The notes below the pieces were generated by a model that saw only the letters and a program-made list of their open reading frames with translations, did no database searches and was not told the origin of the DNA. From Tethya wilhelma (taxonomy: Eukaryota > Porifera > Demospongiae > Tethyida > Tethyidae), in contig CAXIPT010000005.1 of NCBI GenBank assembly GCA_964030475.1, positions 2,542,940 through 2,606,939 on the forward strand: a stretch of DNA of 64,000 bases, written 5' to 3'. Both the position numbers and the translations under genes were made by a program. Positions 11,635 to 24,820 of this stretch are shown in pieces (position 1 is the first letter of the stretch; the number at the start of each line of letters is the position of its first letter).

Positions 11635-12450
11635 ATGGATCTCGTGTTAGGAGTCTGTGATCGCTACTTGTTGACACCGTATGTTTATCCTAGCTCATGG
11701 CCAGAAGACAATATGCTCCGTCAGAGTTTGACTCTGTTTGCTATCATGCTAATAGGTGGTTGGTTAATGTACATGGGTGCAGCGACATTCAGCTATTTCG
11801 TGCTGTTTGACCGTCGCTACAGAAAGCATCCGAATTTTCTACCAAAGCAAGAACTCCTAGAAATTACGTATACTACTAAATCGGTCCCCTTTATGTCTAT
11901 GCTGACCGTACCACTGTTTGTGTTGGAAGTTCGTGGATATAGTAAACTCTACCAGAATGTTGAAGATAATGGTGGATGGGGATTTGTCATATTGAGCATT
12001 GTTGCATTTTTAATGTTCACTGACTGTTTGATTTACTGGATTCATCGAGGACTTCATCATCGCTTGATATATAAGCACCTTCACAAAGCACACCATAAAT
12101 GGATTGTACCCACACCATTTGCTAGTCATGCGTTTCATCCTGTTGACGGTTTCTTACAAAGTGTCCCTTACCACATTTATCCGTTTATCTTTCCATTGCA
12201 CAAAGTAACTTACCTTGTGTTGTTTGTTTTCGTTAACTTTTGGACAGTTTCAATCCACGATGGCGATTATCGAGTGCCAGAACTGCTGAGACCTTATGTG
12301 AATGGATCTGCCCATCATACAGATCACCATGTATTTTATAAATACAACTATGGCCAGTTTTTTACCCTCTGGGATCGAATTGGTGGATCGTATCGCCTAC
12401 CGTCTGCCTTTGATGGAAACCCACTCTTAGATACACTCAAGGACAAGTGA
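11635..12450 (+). CDS. SC5D: C-5 sterol desaturase (lathosterol oxidase type)
   Basis: Introduces the C5-C6 double bond into delta-7 sterols in the ER, a late step of sterol synthesis. The uninterrupted ORF has 271 residues (human SC5D about 300). The three histidine boxes of the fatty-acid hydroxylase superfamily are all present: HRGLHH (137-142), HKAHH (150-154) and HHTDHH (227-232). They bind the di-iron centre. The stretch after box 2, WIVPTPFASHAFHPVDGF, and the C-terminal YNYGQFFTLWDRIGGSYR are hallmark ERG3/SC5D sequences. Hydrophobic segments near 33-57, 86-98, 116-136 and 180-203 fit a polytopic ER protein. It is intronless, unlike PPOX and DLEC1 next to it. A PEMT gene follows 670 bases downstream. 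Confidence 0.9.
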   Translation: MDLVLGVCDRYLLTPYVYPSSWPEDNMLRQSLTLFAIMLIGGWLMYMGAATFSYFVLFDRRYRKHPNFLPKQELLEITYTTKSVPFMSMLTVPLFVLEVRGYSKLYQNVEDNGGWGFVILSIVAFLMFTDCLIYWIHRGLHHRLIYKHLHKAHHKWIVPTPFASHAFHPVDGFLQSVPYHIYPFIFPLHKVTYLVLFVFVNFWTVSIHDGDYRVPELLRPYVNGSAHHTDHHVFYKYNYGQFFTLWDRIGGSYRLPSAFDGNPLLDTLKDK

Positions 12451-13029
12451 TATGTACACCCACATAATATTATACTGACACCACTATGTCACTGAGTATT
12501 CATTTGTTGCAGATAGTCTGTCTTGTTTATGTTTCATGTATAGTATGTTGATTTATAAGCTACTTTGATTTCAATTATTTATTTGTTCCATCAGGACTGA
12601 CTGTTTGTGGACATAATTTATTGTCGTACAAATTTAGGTCTATGTGACATTGTGTTTGATGTCACTGCTATCAAATGGCTCCATCACACTATTCTGCATG
12701 AAACTTGGGAGACTTTGTTTAGGTACGAAATTACTGGCTAAAGGATTTAGTCTCGCAAAAGCATAAAAAGCCATTATGGCAGTCAGTGTTTTAACTTGAT
12801 GTGCTTCACATTTTGAACTGAGCATCAAGAATTGTCTTAAGTTTAAATCACAAAAAAATAACTAAGTATTTACAAAGGTGTTTTTTGTGAAGCAAAAAAT
12901 GTTGATGTACATGACTTTGTAGATTCACCAAAATTAATAATTGTTTTATGCATCAATTGCGCATGCGTATATAGATGAGCAAGCGCGCGCGGTCCTCATA
13001 AATATATTCATAGTCATGCGAGGGCATGA
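12451..13029. other. Intergenic between SC5D and PEMT
   Basis: AT-rich 3' flank of SC5D followed by the PEMT upstream region, with a short 'gcatgcgtatatag...gcaagcgcgcgcgg' GC-richer patch near 12960-12995. No gene seen. Confidence 0.35.
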
Positions 13030-13070
13030 CACGTGGCAAGCGCGTACATGATATCAATAAATTATAAAAG
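13030..13070 (+). promoter_or_regulatory. PEMT promoter: E-box and TATA box
   Basis: CACGTG at 13030-13035 is a perfect E-box, the type bound by bHLH factors including USF/SREBP-like proteins. TATAAAAG at 13063-13070 lies 52 bases before the PEMT ATG, leaving room for a short leader. Both motifs are seen directly; their use is inferred. Confidence 0.5.
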
Positions 13071-13121
13071 CTAAGAAAAGGTCACATTGCACTGCATTTC
13101 GGCAGCCGCAGCTGGAGAAAG

Positions 13122-13739
13122 ATGGATTGCGTGATACAAAGTGTCTCTGAAGTACTTAGTTCAAAAAGTACTGTCGTCATACTTGGAATTGTAATGCTCA
13201 ACCCTCTGTTTTGGAACATTGTGAGTCGATTGGAGTATTACACGCACTTCATGACAGGTACTCTTGGCGGTCCAAAGCGCTCAGTGGCATTGCTGGCTGC
13301 TATGATCGTTTCCTTCAATTATGTGCGCACCACTCTTTTCCACAAAGCAATTGACAAACACGTTGTGTGTGAACCGTTGCAAAATGAATACTTTGAAGCT
13401 ATTGGATATCTTGTGATAGCAATTGGTGCAGTTCTTGTGATCAGTAGTTCATACAGACTTGGTTTCTACTGCTCTTTTATGGGAGATTATTTTGGCATTT
13501 TTCTTGACGGTCGAGTGACTGGATTTCCTTTCAATGTAGTCCGTGATCCGATGTATGTTGGTTCAACACTTGTGTATCTTGGAATGGCATTACAGCATGC
13601 AAGTATTGTAGGATTGATGCTGACAGCAAGTATTGGATTAAGCTATCTTCTAGCAATGCTATTCGAAGGTCCATTCACAACAAAGATTTATGAAAACAAA
13701 AACCGAAAAGATCAGAGAAGCATTGGAAAATCTAACTAA
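13122..13739 (+). CDS. PEMT: Phosphatidylethanolamine N-methyltransferase
   Basis: Methylates phosphatidylethanolamine to phosphatidylcholine with S-adenosylmethionine in the ER membrane. The intronless ORF has 205 residues (human short form 199). The N-terminal NPLFWNIVSRLEY matches the human NPLYWNVVARWE. The central LGFYCSFMGDYFGI, then RVTGFPFNVVRDPMYVGSTLVYLG (134-154), and the C-terminal FEGPFTTKIY match PEMT signatures; the GST-x2-YLG segment lies in the SAM-binding region. Human PEMT has EEPF where this has EGPF, a conservative change at a functional loop. Four hydrophobic segments are present. A TATA box and an E-box precede it. Confidence 0.92.
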   Translation: MDCVIQSVSEVLSSKSTVVILGIVMLNPLFWNIVSRLEYYTHFMTGTLGGPKRSVALLAAMIVSFNYVRTTLFHKAIDKHVVCEPLQNEYFEAIGYLVIAIGAVLVISSSYRLGFYCSFMGDYFGIFLDGRVTGFPFNVVRDPMYVGSTLVYLGMALQHASIVGLMLTASIGLSYLLAMLFEGPFTTKIYENKNRKDQRSIGKSN

Positions 13740-14047
13740 CATCAAAAGGAACTTGGCCCGCGAGACTACAAGGAACTATATTTATCACTAAAGTAGTGAT
13801 CTGACAGCTGATATTTATCGCAGTAATTATTATACATTCACAAGTTATGGTCAGAACACTCTTATTGTAATGTTGATTAGTGATTATTAATAGTAACAAA
13901 GTTTTTTGTAATCAATTAAACCGCCCGCGTTAGTTTATACTTTAACCCCGTAGTCATGGTAACAGTATCCTGCACAAATATAAATTTTGTCAGCTGTTGA
14001 ACCTTCAGGCAAAATATTCCAGCAATTCTAAGCTATCAGCTCAGCTC

Positions 14048-17000
14048 ATGGCTCGTGTCATGAGGCGAAGGGATGATGATTCTCTCGGTAAACTTGAGAG
14101 ACCAAGCTCGGCTAGCTCGCAAACTACAGCTCGTATCATCAACTCCTGTTTCAAAGAAATTCTTACCCAAACCCCATTGGTTTCGGGGGCAGCAGTCAAC
14201 AGTTTGGCTGTTTCAAGAAGAGGAGAGTCTATCCAGCACAATGAGCCAGTGGACGAGCTACGGAAGGTGCAGTGAAGAAAGCATGAGTATGCAAGAGTAA
14301 AAAATATTAAATTTCCACTGATAAATCAACCCCCTGAGTTTTTTGTATCCCTTTGGGGCATGACAATTCTAATGCTGCTGGGCCTAGTTGGAGCTAGGGT
14401 GATGTGGCGTGTGTAAATGTTGAATTAATTGCTGACTAAATTATTGTAATAGATTTCTGATGAGTACAACCAGCGTCTCAACAAACTAGCACATCTTGAA
14501 CGGCATGTGATTCAAGCTCGAGCCAAAGCTCTGGCTGAGGATGAAAAAGTTCTCTCAGGGGTAGCAAGAGCTTATCCTTCATTTCAAGACATTGGACTTC
14601 CCAAAGGTCCATCTACCTTGCACCAACTGCTGGACAAGGAGCTTCTCTCGGAGTATCACCTTCTGGCTCCCAGTGAATACTCACCCCAACTGCCACCACA
14701 GAGTCAGCCCCCTATTGGTGCGAGTGCAATACTATTTGTATGCTGTGTAGCTTATGTGAATGTTCACACACACACAAATATAGAGGAGCCTCCTTCCTAT
14801 CTGCAGCCCACCCATACCTCTACATTGCATGCCACTGTCAAGAGCAGTCTTCAACTTGGTCCTTCCAAACATGTGAGTATGGAAACCTCAGGACTAAAAC
14901 ACCAGACCAGTGGTGTTGTTTGTGGTACCATTGTAAACAAATTTGGTACTCTTGTATAAATTGTGGCTTTGGTAAGGTCACCAGACCTTCTGCACATGTT
15001 ATGTACAGTCTGCAGTGGCCATTGGAGTGAGTGTGCATGTGAAAATTCTGCTCTAGCACATGCTCAGATATGTACCAAGGGTGCTCTGGGCTACAACCAC
15101 ACACACACATGCACACACACACACACTATAGTCCACCAAACCATCCTGGAAGAATACGCTAACTTCTGCTGAAAGAGAAGCTGACAAGATTGCCTTGTCT
15201 AAACTTGAACACAGATCAGTTTACCTTCAGAATCCCAAGTCAGTGTATTCCTGTATTCAATACTTCCTTACTGTTAATTTGTTACTGACCACAATTACAC
15301 AGGTACTCTAATACAGCCTTGACCAACACTGCTAGCTCTGGTCCCATCAAATTGAAACAAGTGCAACAGGGAGTAGAATGCACACAGTGAGTATACAATC
15401 CTGTCTCTAGATTGAAATGATGTCGTAGTGTGTGGCCTTCATGTGAATCTTGTTTCTACACTGCAACCAGGGATGGTCAGTTCTTCATAGCAGAGCCTAG
15501 TGAGGTGCTCTTCAGTGACTATCAGCCTGGTACCACATACAAAGTGAGTATACCCCCTTATCTCTCTATTCCCAGTACCTAGCAAGTAATCTCTCTTGCA
15601 ATTTTTAATGCAGGCTAGTGTGAAGCTGAAGAATATCACTGGTGCTAGTCGTCAGCTGAGAATAGTGCCTCTCAATTCATCTTACTTCACAATCACTCCA
15701 GGTTAGACCATTACCATAATATTATACTCACTGTTAGCTCCAAATTTTCATAGCATAAAAAGTTCATGAAAAGTCTTTCTTAAAAGTGATTAATTTTTTG
15801 TGCATTATGGTCACCAAAATTATATCACCAATATATGGCTTTCTAAATTTTTGTTGAGAAAACTTTAGTGATAGATGGTCCAATCACGAAATTCAATATT
15901 ATGCCACGAAATTCAATATTATGCCACGAAAATTTGGAGCTATACGATAACCTGTAACTTCTCCTCACCATGTGTGTGTGTGTGTGCAGACCAGCTGCCC
16001 AACACTGATGGCCTCATTGCTCCTGGGATGTACTGCTCCTACACTGTGACCTTTGTCCCTGATTCGTTGGCCAACTACAAAGATGAACTGAAAGTGAGCA
16101 GACCACTTTTTTATTGTGTGCTATATGTTGTCATTGAACAGTGTGTTGGCATTAAGTATTATCGTTGTGTCTGTGCTTTAGGTATTGACCAACAATGGTG
16201 AATGCCTCACTGTGCCATTGCTAGCTGTCAGACCAGCACCTGAACTCACTTGTAAGCTACTGACAGTAGTGTAACTGGTGTGTGTGTAACTTGATAGTGA
16301 TGGGATGGCTTTGGTGGTTGTTGTACACTATGATGTGTGTAAGAACTACTGATAACCTTTGTAATGCCAAGGGTAGTATCATAGCCTCGTCCCCAGGCCC
16401 TCTGCGTGCTACTATTGTTGATTTATTACGTTGACGATCCTTACCAGATGATTTTATTTAAGCACGCAGAGGGCCTGGGAAACGAGGGTAGACGCATGGT
16501 AGACAAGTGATTTTGCGCGTGGGCAGGACTGCTTAGACTGCCCACGTATTTTGCATATGACATCATCAGTTTGTGAATAATTTTGTGAGCCAATGCTGCG
16601 CGCTAGCGCTTTGGCCTGGAGCTAGACTACAAGCGCAGCCAATCTGAGCTTGAAGGCCAGATGACAGAAGTCAAAAGATCAAGACCAGACAAAACAGCCA
16701 AGTAAACATAAATTTGGACTTAGTTTGACCTTAGATATGAGTGATATGTCCAGATATCGGTTCTTTTTGCTCAAACTTTCTTGCTGCTTTGAGACATTTT
16801 GGCAGGCATTGCCTAGCGCAGTGCTGTGCTACTCTGACAAAAAACGCTGCTCTTTTGTCTTGCTTCACGGGCTTGTGCACAAGAAAAAAATCTTCAAGTC
16901 TTGCTTGCGGTTAGGCCGCCTACGCTACAAGTTTTCTGATGTCATTCACGTGATTTCGTTCACCAGGCCTTCTGCGTGCTAAAAAATTACGAAAATGGTA

Positions 17001-17411
17001 AAGATCGTCAACTTAACAAATCAATACTAGCAGCACGCAGAAGGCCTGGGAACGAGGCTAGTAGTATCACATACACAAGTCTATCAAGCTACTTCTAATC
17101 TGCTGGACCTTTTTTTCTCGAGGATAATAAAGTGTTTGCATAGCTCAATAGACTGCATATACACACATACCACTGTAAGCAGTTGAGCATACTGTGTATC
17201 CTGGCTCTGTGAAGCTATTGACTGAGGTTATTGTCTTTTTGCTTGTATGTGTTGTGTGTGCATGTGTGTGGTTCCTGCAGTGCCCAGAGTGTTGGAGGTT
17301 GGGTGTTGTTTGGCTGGTGATAGTGTGGTGTCTAGCATAGGGTGCACCAACCTAGGAGGAGAGGGAGCCTTCAGACTGTTGGCAAACAATGACTCTCAAC
17401 AGAAAACTGAG
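14048..17411 (+). CDS. DLEC1: DLEC1 exons 1-10
   Basis: Exons 14048-14266, 14453-14717, 14784-14872, 15132-15238, 15303-15386, 15471-15543, 15614-15701, 15990-16093, 16182-16251, 17281-17411; all phases consistent. They encode the helical N-terminus (ISDEYNQRLNKLAHLERHV...) and a basic segment KNTLTSAEREADK. The first ASH domain follows (FFIAEPSEVLFSDYQPGTTY, IAPGMYCSYTVTFVPDSL), then the start of the second (VLEVGCCLAGDSVV). The acceptor of exon 3 was chosen by phase (ATATAG, not the nearby CTGCAG). The ATG at 14048 is the first in frame. Confidence 0.85.
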
Positions 17412-20400
17412 GTGGGTTATCGTTATTATATGCATGTCAGCCTTGTTCCCAGGCCTCCTAGTCTAATATATATATATATATATATGCTTTGTGACTTTGT
17501 TGATAATTTTGGAATGTTGGAAAGTAATATACTCTTAAGTCTCGAAGTATAAACACCAACAAACATATGTATAGCAATGTTATTGTGTCCGGTATTAATG
17601 CAAGAAGTACTTGTGCAATTGTACATGGTTAATTTATTATGTGTAATACGGTGTTTACCCATGTGTGCCAGTCAACAACACCTCTCTCCTAGTCTCTGAC
17701 ACATTCCACATCGTTCTTCATCGTGAGGCTTTTTGTTGTCCTCTTCTTCTTCTGTTGATCCATCATCATCACTCCTCTCTGGCCACGCCTCTATTCCTGA
17801 CCGTCGTAGGTACATCTTCACGGCATACTCTGCCATGTCCTCTACTGCCTGCTCATCAAAGTGTGGGGAGACCATTCTATTGCACATCCTACAGCCTTGA
17901 GCAAAAGTGTGCACTATTCTCTGTTGCCTCAGGTCTATTATGCACCATGCCCTGTTAGATGTCCATCTGTTTCCACACCTGGACTGAGAGTTATGGTTGA
18001 ACGCTGCATATTCCCTGGTGGTGAAGTACCTCTTACTCCAACTAATTTTTTTCAAGTTGTCCATTTTGGGGTCAAAGGGTGCTCCATACGGTATTTCCCT
18101 AGGTTTAACATCATAGTCACTCATTACTTCCCGTATGATGCTCCTTGGGCTTGATCTGGCTCCTCTTCCTGCCATTACTGCACTCTTGATTTTTGTGTGT
18201 ATAGGCTTCTTCAAAAATAGTCTTAACTGGTGTTCTCTGGTAACCTACCAACTACTGCCACCATGGAGTATTTGTTAACTTATGATGCATTCAGTCTTTG
18301 GTTGTTACACCCCTCCACTCAGCCCACACTCCTCCACTGTAATGCTCTAGAACACCACGTGATGTGATGTGATGTGATGTGATGTTGTGCTGTGATTCCA
18401 CGTGATGTGTGTGATGTGTGTGGAGTTCGTTTGAAATGGGTTACTCCATATGAGTGGCTTGTGTGTTTACACAATTCTAGGTAAAGAAAATTCATTGTTC
18501 ACAGTTGATTGAGCATCTGTTACTAAGAATGAGTTGCCTACCCAGTATGTTGGGTTTGGCTGGAATTCCAAGGAGGAAATTGTGCAAACTAAGTGACTCT
18601 AATTTGTGTCTAGAAACATAATTACTAGCATGATGTACAGTACATCAAGGGGGTGGGCCTGAACAGGTTGCTTCACATGAATTCCAATGGTGGACCACAT
18701 GAGAGTGGCCGACTGTCAATCTTGCACAGCTTGCTGCGTGGTTCCCTGTTCAGTGGACTGGTGTACTGCATTTGGAACAAAAGCTCATGTTTGCTGGAAT
18801 GGATCATCTTGGTGAGAGGTCAGGCTGAATGGAAGAGAGAATTTCATCATCTGGTATTGCTGATGAAGAGTCCTCATTGAAGTGAATTTGGTTGGCTCAG
18901 TAGTAACAATCAGCCTGTTCAATACATTATTCAACTGGTTGCTTAACAGCATGTATGCCACAGTGTCTTCAGATGTGGAAATCTTATGCACTTGTTCCTT
19001 ATCTTGTAATCTCTGACAAGTATGGTGGCTTGTTCACCATTGACTCCACCATTGGAGTATGGTGGCTTGTTCACCATTGACTCTGACTTCCAACCCATGG
19101 GTAGGTGGTTCGAGTCCCTCCAGTGCCACAGGTATTTGTTTCCCATTTTCTCTTTCGAGCTCTACCTAGGAGTTAACTCAGCTCTACCCCAAAAAATGAG
19201 GAGGTGAAATTCACCGCATCCTTTGGAGGGGATGTAAAGCCGTCGGTCCCGGGGGACCTGCGTTCATTAGCCCTAGGCTATTTGCAGGCCCTCATTAGCC
19301 ACAATTGTGGTAAACCCGGAGGGGGCAATAAAAAAAAAAAAAAAAAAAAAAAAAGTACATCATGTCCACTTTGTATCGATCCACAGATCATGTAGGTGGA
19401 TATGTATCACGGCTGATATTAACATCATTTCAACTTGTACATGTGAACTGATCAAGTAAAAATCAGTCATTGTACACACCCACTAATTTTGGATTTTATT
19501 GCATAAAAGTATTCTACTTTGTCTTGAAAATTTTCCTTCAAAAAATTGGAACCATATCCATTACCACTGAAGGGCTATGGGCCTATGAAAAAACATGTCA
19601 ATTAATTACAATACGTATGAATAATTAATGAGCTACATTTAAATTAATCATATTTTTATAGCTATTGATATGTAACTGCTAAACTAGATGAATAATTGGT
19701 CTACTGGTTGCAATATTACTATCCAGCTACATGATTTGCATTTTTCTAATTAAATTAATGTTGCCACATAACTAATTAAGGATTTTATAGGCGTTTATCA
19801 TACCATATATGTGAGTAGATAATTCAATTAGTTGGTAACCATAGTAGCAATTTTTCATGCCTTAGCTTAGTTGGTATATAAGTTTTGAACTGATAGAAAT
19901 ATACTATTTGGTAGTACCATTCCCTAAACTTTGACCTCAATTAATGGAATTCATGGAAGTGTGTATAATGACTGATTTTTACTTGATCCTTTCACACATG
20001 TTAAAATCTGTCTCTTTGATCAGCATGACTGAGCATCTACAGTGTAGCTCTCTCAGGAGTGGTCTCCTCATGCCTTTCAAGGCATTTCCCCTGATCTGCT
20101 TCCACAGCTATATGAATTCCCACATATACATGACTATACATGTCACGAAAGAAGACTTAGAGTTCAATCCAAGAATGATCAATGAGCATTTCTTGATCAA
20201 GAATATACAGTCTTTGTCAGCAGCATGTCACTGGAATTATGAAGCTCTGACCATGTTGAACAGTAGCCTAGAGAAATTCTTGTGAAGCAGACATCAGCCT
20301 GAGAGACAGATACATCAAGAGCAACACCACTGTCCAAGCCACAGCAGGTGGTCTCAGGAATAGTAAATAATTTATGCCTCCTTGATGTCTTAATTAGACA

Positions 20401-23400
20401 GGGTCCTACTCTAGTCAGTCATGCATCCATGAGTTGCATTGCTTTATCTGAGCCTAGAGTCCTCCTCAAGCATTTCTCCCAGGCCAACGCACGAGGCTCA
20501 GGCTATCTCTCTAGCTCTGCGTTATCGCTTGGTCGGCCAAGTAGCCACGTAATTCTAAATTTCAATACTTTTGTGACATTTTAATACACAACTTACCTCG
20601 TTCAAATAATTTGAATATATGGAAAGTGTCCACCCATATCAAGCAAGCAAGCAAGCAGAAATTTGACCATTTACAACGACTATGTGGGGCTTGCCCCAAT
20701 TATAATCTCTTGCAAAAAGTAAAAAATTCATAAAAATGAGCGGTGTAAGAATAGTGTAAAAAGTAAGGAATGAACTAGTTCTGTACACATGAGCATGATG
20801 TATAGCTTGCAGCGATGCATACTTGCAATAGTAATATTAGTCCTTATGTATTAATTTTCTACCATTATTTATAATGTAATCATTATGTACACCAACAGAT
20901 TATCCATATTATGAAAGCTAAGCAACCAAGTGCTACAACTACCATATATAGGCCTACCAGGAGTATAAACGCTATAACACAACAGACTAGTGTGTACTGA
21001 TCGTATTTCTTAGCTCTCTGCAAATCACCCGATGCCTTGAACTTTTTAGCCTGAAAAAATCAAAACAATATATATAACATAGTGCTAGAATACCATAGGG
21101 TGTGTGCATACAGTTATGCAATAGACTGATTTGTAGTGACATATGTTTAGCTGTTAGAAGTTGTAAAAATAAAATTGGTATAGCTACAGAACGTTGTGTA
21201 TATACCTGTTCATTTAACAGAAGTGCAGGAAAGAGAAATATTAAGGCATGCAGTTGTAGGAAGATTAGAGACAAAACTATTAGAAACAAAACAAGCCTAT
21301 TGTATTCTCCACCATAGTTGCGTCTTGTAGGAATCTGTATTAAAGTGTACATGCATTCATTGTTTTGTAAAGTGCATAATAATTTTAAAGTGCCCTATTA
21401 TCTAGTGTGACAAGTAAAGCTTAGTTTTTCTACAATAATATTAATGTCCTAAATTATTGTTCTTACATTCTGTTTACTGCCATTAGTCTGAGGCTGGCGC
21501 GATGTTGTTGGATCCCCTGAATGTATATAACAATCACGGAGTCAGTTAATTTCAACAACAATTTTTATGGTTTTTGTTACCATGAGATGTTCTTATGTCA
21601 GAGACATTACCATGATCAGTAGCAGTTGTAGCTGTTGGTGACTGCCGAGGGGAGGTAGGGCTGTCAATGTTGACAATGTTAGGATTTTGTTCTGTTTAAA
21701 TAAAATATAATGTTCATACCATGATATTTCAATTAAGCCTCGGTGCATGCATAGCACATGCTGAGGATTACGGTAGTCGTTTTGTGTGTCTGTCTGTTAC
21801 AAAATTATCTCAGCTCCAGGGTCATAATGGAAGGGCTGTGCTATGTGAGACTATGCTGTTTAAGTTATGTTGAGTGCTCCAAAGCTTATGCACCTTAGGT
21901 ACTTTCATTTCATGTTCTCCTCAAAGTGGACCATGCCTGTAGCCTGACAGCTAGGAATGTATGTTAGCTACCATGTATGCTCAAATTGGAAGTAAAATAT
22001 AGTAATTAACAATTGATTTACCTGAATTTATGTAGTTATAAGATGGGGGTACTTTGGTTTGATATTCTTGAGACGTGGATTCTGCATCTAAGTCTAGATT
22101 GCGTTCCATTGCTAGCTCTATTCCACACTCAGTTTCATCAGCTCATTTCAGACTGAATATCAAGGAGTGTTTTTATTGACTGCAACCATATGAAGCATAG
22201 TGAAAATTGTTTAGATAACATGAAGTAAACAAATGCTTAGTACATGTATGTTGCTGCATAAAGCAACCACTTAGCAATAATTAATGCCACACAACTTGTT
22301 AAAAGTATGCGGAAAGTGATACTATAATTATAATTATTCCTCTGCTAAGACTGTAACTTGACCAATAGAATTAAGTGATGTAACTGTGTAGGTTTTGATG
22401 TTGTTTACACGCAGTGTCTGGGATGCATTCCAGAGCCTATTATAATTGTAGCCGTGCAGCAATTGTAAGAGTGGCAGTTGTATACTATGAGATGTTCTTG
22501 TGTCAGATTCGTTGCTACAGTCAGTTGCAACAGGGTAGGCAGGATTGCTATTGATGTTAAGATTTTTTTTTAAATTCAGGATCAAACAATTGTAATAATA
22601 CCACATTTGTCTTGTGCAATTATCCCCTCTAACTTACTTGCGCGATTATTGCATAGTCACACTCTTACACCATTGTGATCAATTACTAATCTAACTTGGA
22701 AGCCACTTGATCCAATCCACATGTGGCATGAGGATTGAAACCAGATTGTGTGTAAACGGGGCTTATGATACTTACTGTATTATCATAGCATACAATATAA
22801 CTATAATTTTATTATATTACATGTACCACAAAAAAATAATTGTGAAATTCATGTACTAAAATCAGTATGTTTGTCATCTCTAGTATATTCAGGAGGAAGG
22901 AGAGCTTTAACGCTTTCCCACAATGCATCAGCCCTTGCTGAGTAGATGTCTTTATGTTCTGGTCCGTAGTAGAGTCGTACATAATCCTCATTGGTTGGAT
23001 GGGGACCAAATACATCATGAGCATAGAAATGGATATAACCCTACATATAGTGTACATACATACACCTCAGTTACTAGCATGTACTGTACCAATCTATGTA
23101 TATAGGTAGCCTTGTAAACCAGGCCCTCCTCGCTATGCTTAGCAATGCTAAACAATAAGCGCTAAGCATAGCAGGGAGGGTTTGGTTTACGAGACTAGTA
23201 TATATGACTATGCACACAATGTGTAAGGTGTTGTGAGGCCTGCACTGACTAGTGAAGCTTAGACCTGGCAACTATAGGACTATAGGTATGTGTATGGTAG
23301 GAGGCTATAATATAGTGTCATGTGTTCAGTGCGTGGTATTTTGTTGAATACTAAAGGTCATTAATTTTATGATGAAAAATAGTGATAAGTCTAGGTTGGT

Positions 23401-24769
23401 CCTATGAAGCTCCCATATTATCTTATGTACGATATAAATTAGTCTCTGTTGCTCTGTACCTGCATCACTCTCTCGGAGTAGTACCATTCTCCTGGTCCCA
23501 TACAGTCCATCCATTTCCCTCCAATTTTGGGGTCACCTTGGCTAGATGTGCCATCAATCCAGTATGGTTCTGAGATCAGAAATGGCCCAACTCCTGATCC
23601 ATCATCATTCTTGGCATCCTCAGGGTTGGCCCAGTCTCCTGTTAGTACTTGCTGTAGTGCATTCAATAATACCTCAGACATCTGACCTGAATGTGGGTTG
23701 CTAGCTATGACAATGTGTTATGATTTTTGTGATCCATGACTGTACCTGGAGCTGCAGGGTGGGGAGGTGTGACCTTTGCCATTATTGTTACAGTTAGTGA
23801 GCTTGCTGACTGTATGTTTGAATCTTGAAGTAGACTGTATTTGTTACCAAGAGTATATGTACTCTTGTTGTTACACTGTGTCAAATAGCTGACTAAGCTC
23901 TTGGAGAACTGCTTCTGTAAGTGTATGAGTCAGCAGAATTGGCTTATAATGACAAAGTTGTGAGTTGTTCATTTGCTTCACTTAGCAATTTTTTGCCCTT
24001 GATACTCTCACTGGTTGTAGCATATCCTGCACCCTTTACTGAGGTTAGTAGTATTTGTGACCTAGGTGTCCATTAATGGAATCATATCTTTGAGAAGTCA
24101 CATGCACCTTACTCTATCTTTGGACTTGCTCTGATTTATCGTGGGAATAATACACTCATATTATTTGCAGTGTGTGCAATACAAACATTGTCTGTATACT
24201 CTAGGTAGTAATTTACTTCATGTGCATAATATTATAGCAGCTGCTAATGTTGATTATACGTGCAAGAAAGAAAAATATAGTCTGTGATGTGTTAGCAATC
24301 ACTTGGATTCAGGAGGAAGGAGAGCTTTAACCTTGTGCCACAATGCATCAGCCCTAGGAGAGTAGATGTCTTTACGTTCTGGTCCATAGTAGAGTCGTAC
24401 ATAATCCTCATTGGTTGGATTGGGACCAAATATACTATGAGCATAGCGATGGATATAGCCCTACAAATATACTAACAAACATAATAATAATATTCATAGA
24501 CCACTTTGACAGTTTACGTTAGTACAATTACATATGTCAGGCTGGAATCAGAAGAACTACATATAATATTTATGACTGATTGGGTAGAAGAGTGAATATA
24601 CCGTAGATTGGGAAATTTTCGCTAGTAAAATATTTTGCTTGTTAAATTTTCACGTAGTTTAATTTTCGTCGTTGTGGATGATTCAGTAAAGATCGCCATA
24701 CAAAATAAATTTTCACCGCTTTAATTAACCCTTGGTGCGCATGCGCAGCAGGGGTTATGGTAGTCGTTT

Positions 24770-24820
<51 letters not shown>

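Noticed and set aside
14786..14872. Alternative acceptors (TAGAG or CTGCAG) for DLEC1 exon 3
   Set aside because: Both would leave exon 3 ending in phase 1, whereas exon 4 must start in phase 0; only the ATATAG acceptor at 14783 fits.
19944..20285. 113-codon frame in DLEC1 intron 10
   Set aside because: No recognisable domain, no paralogue in the window and no promoter or splice support.
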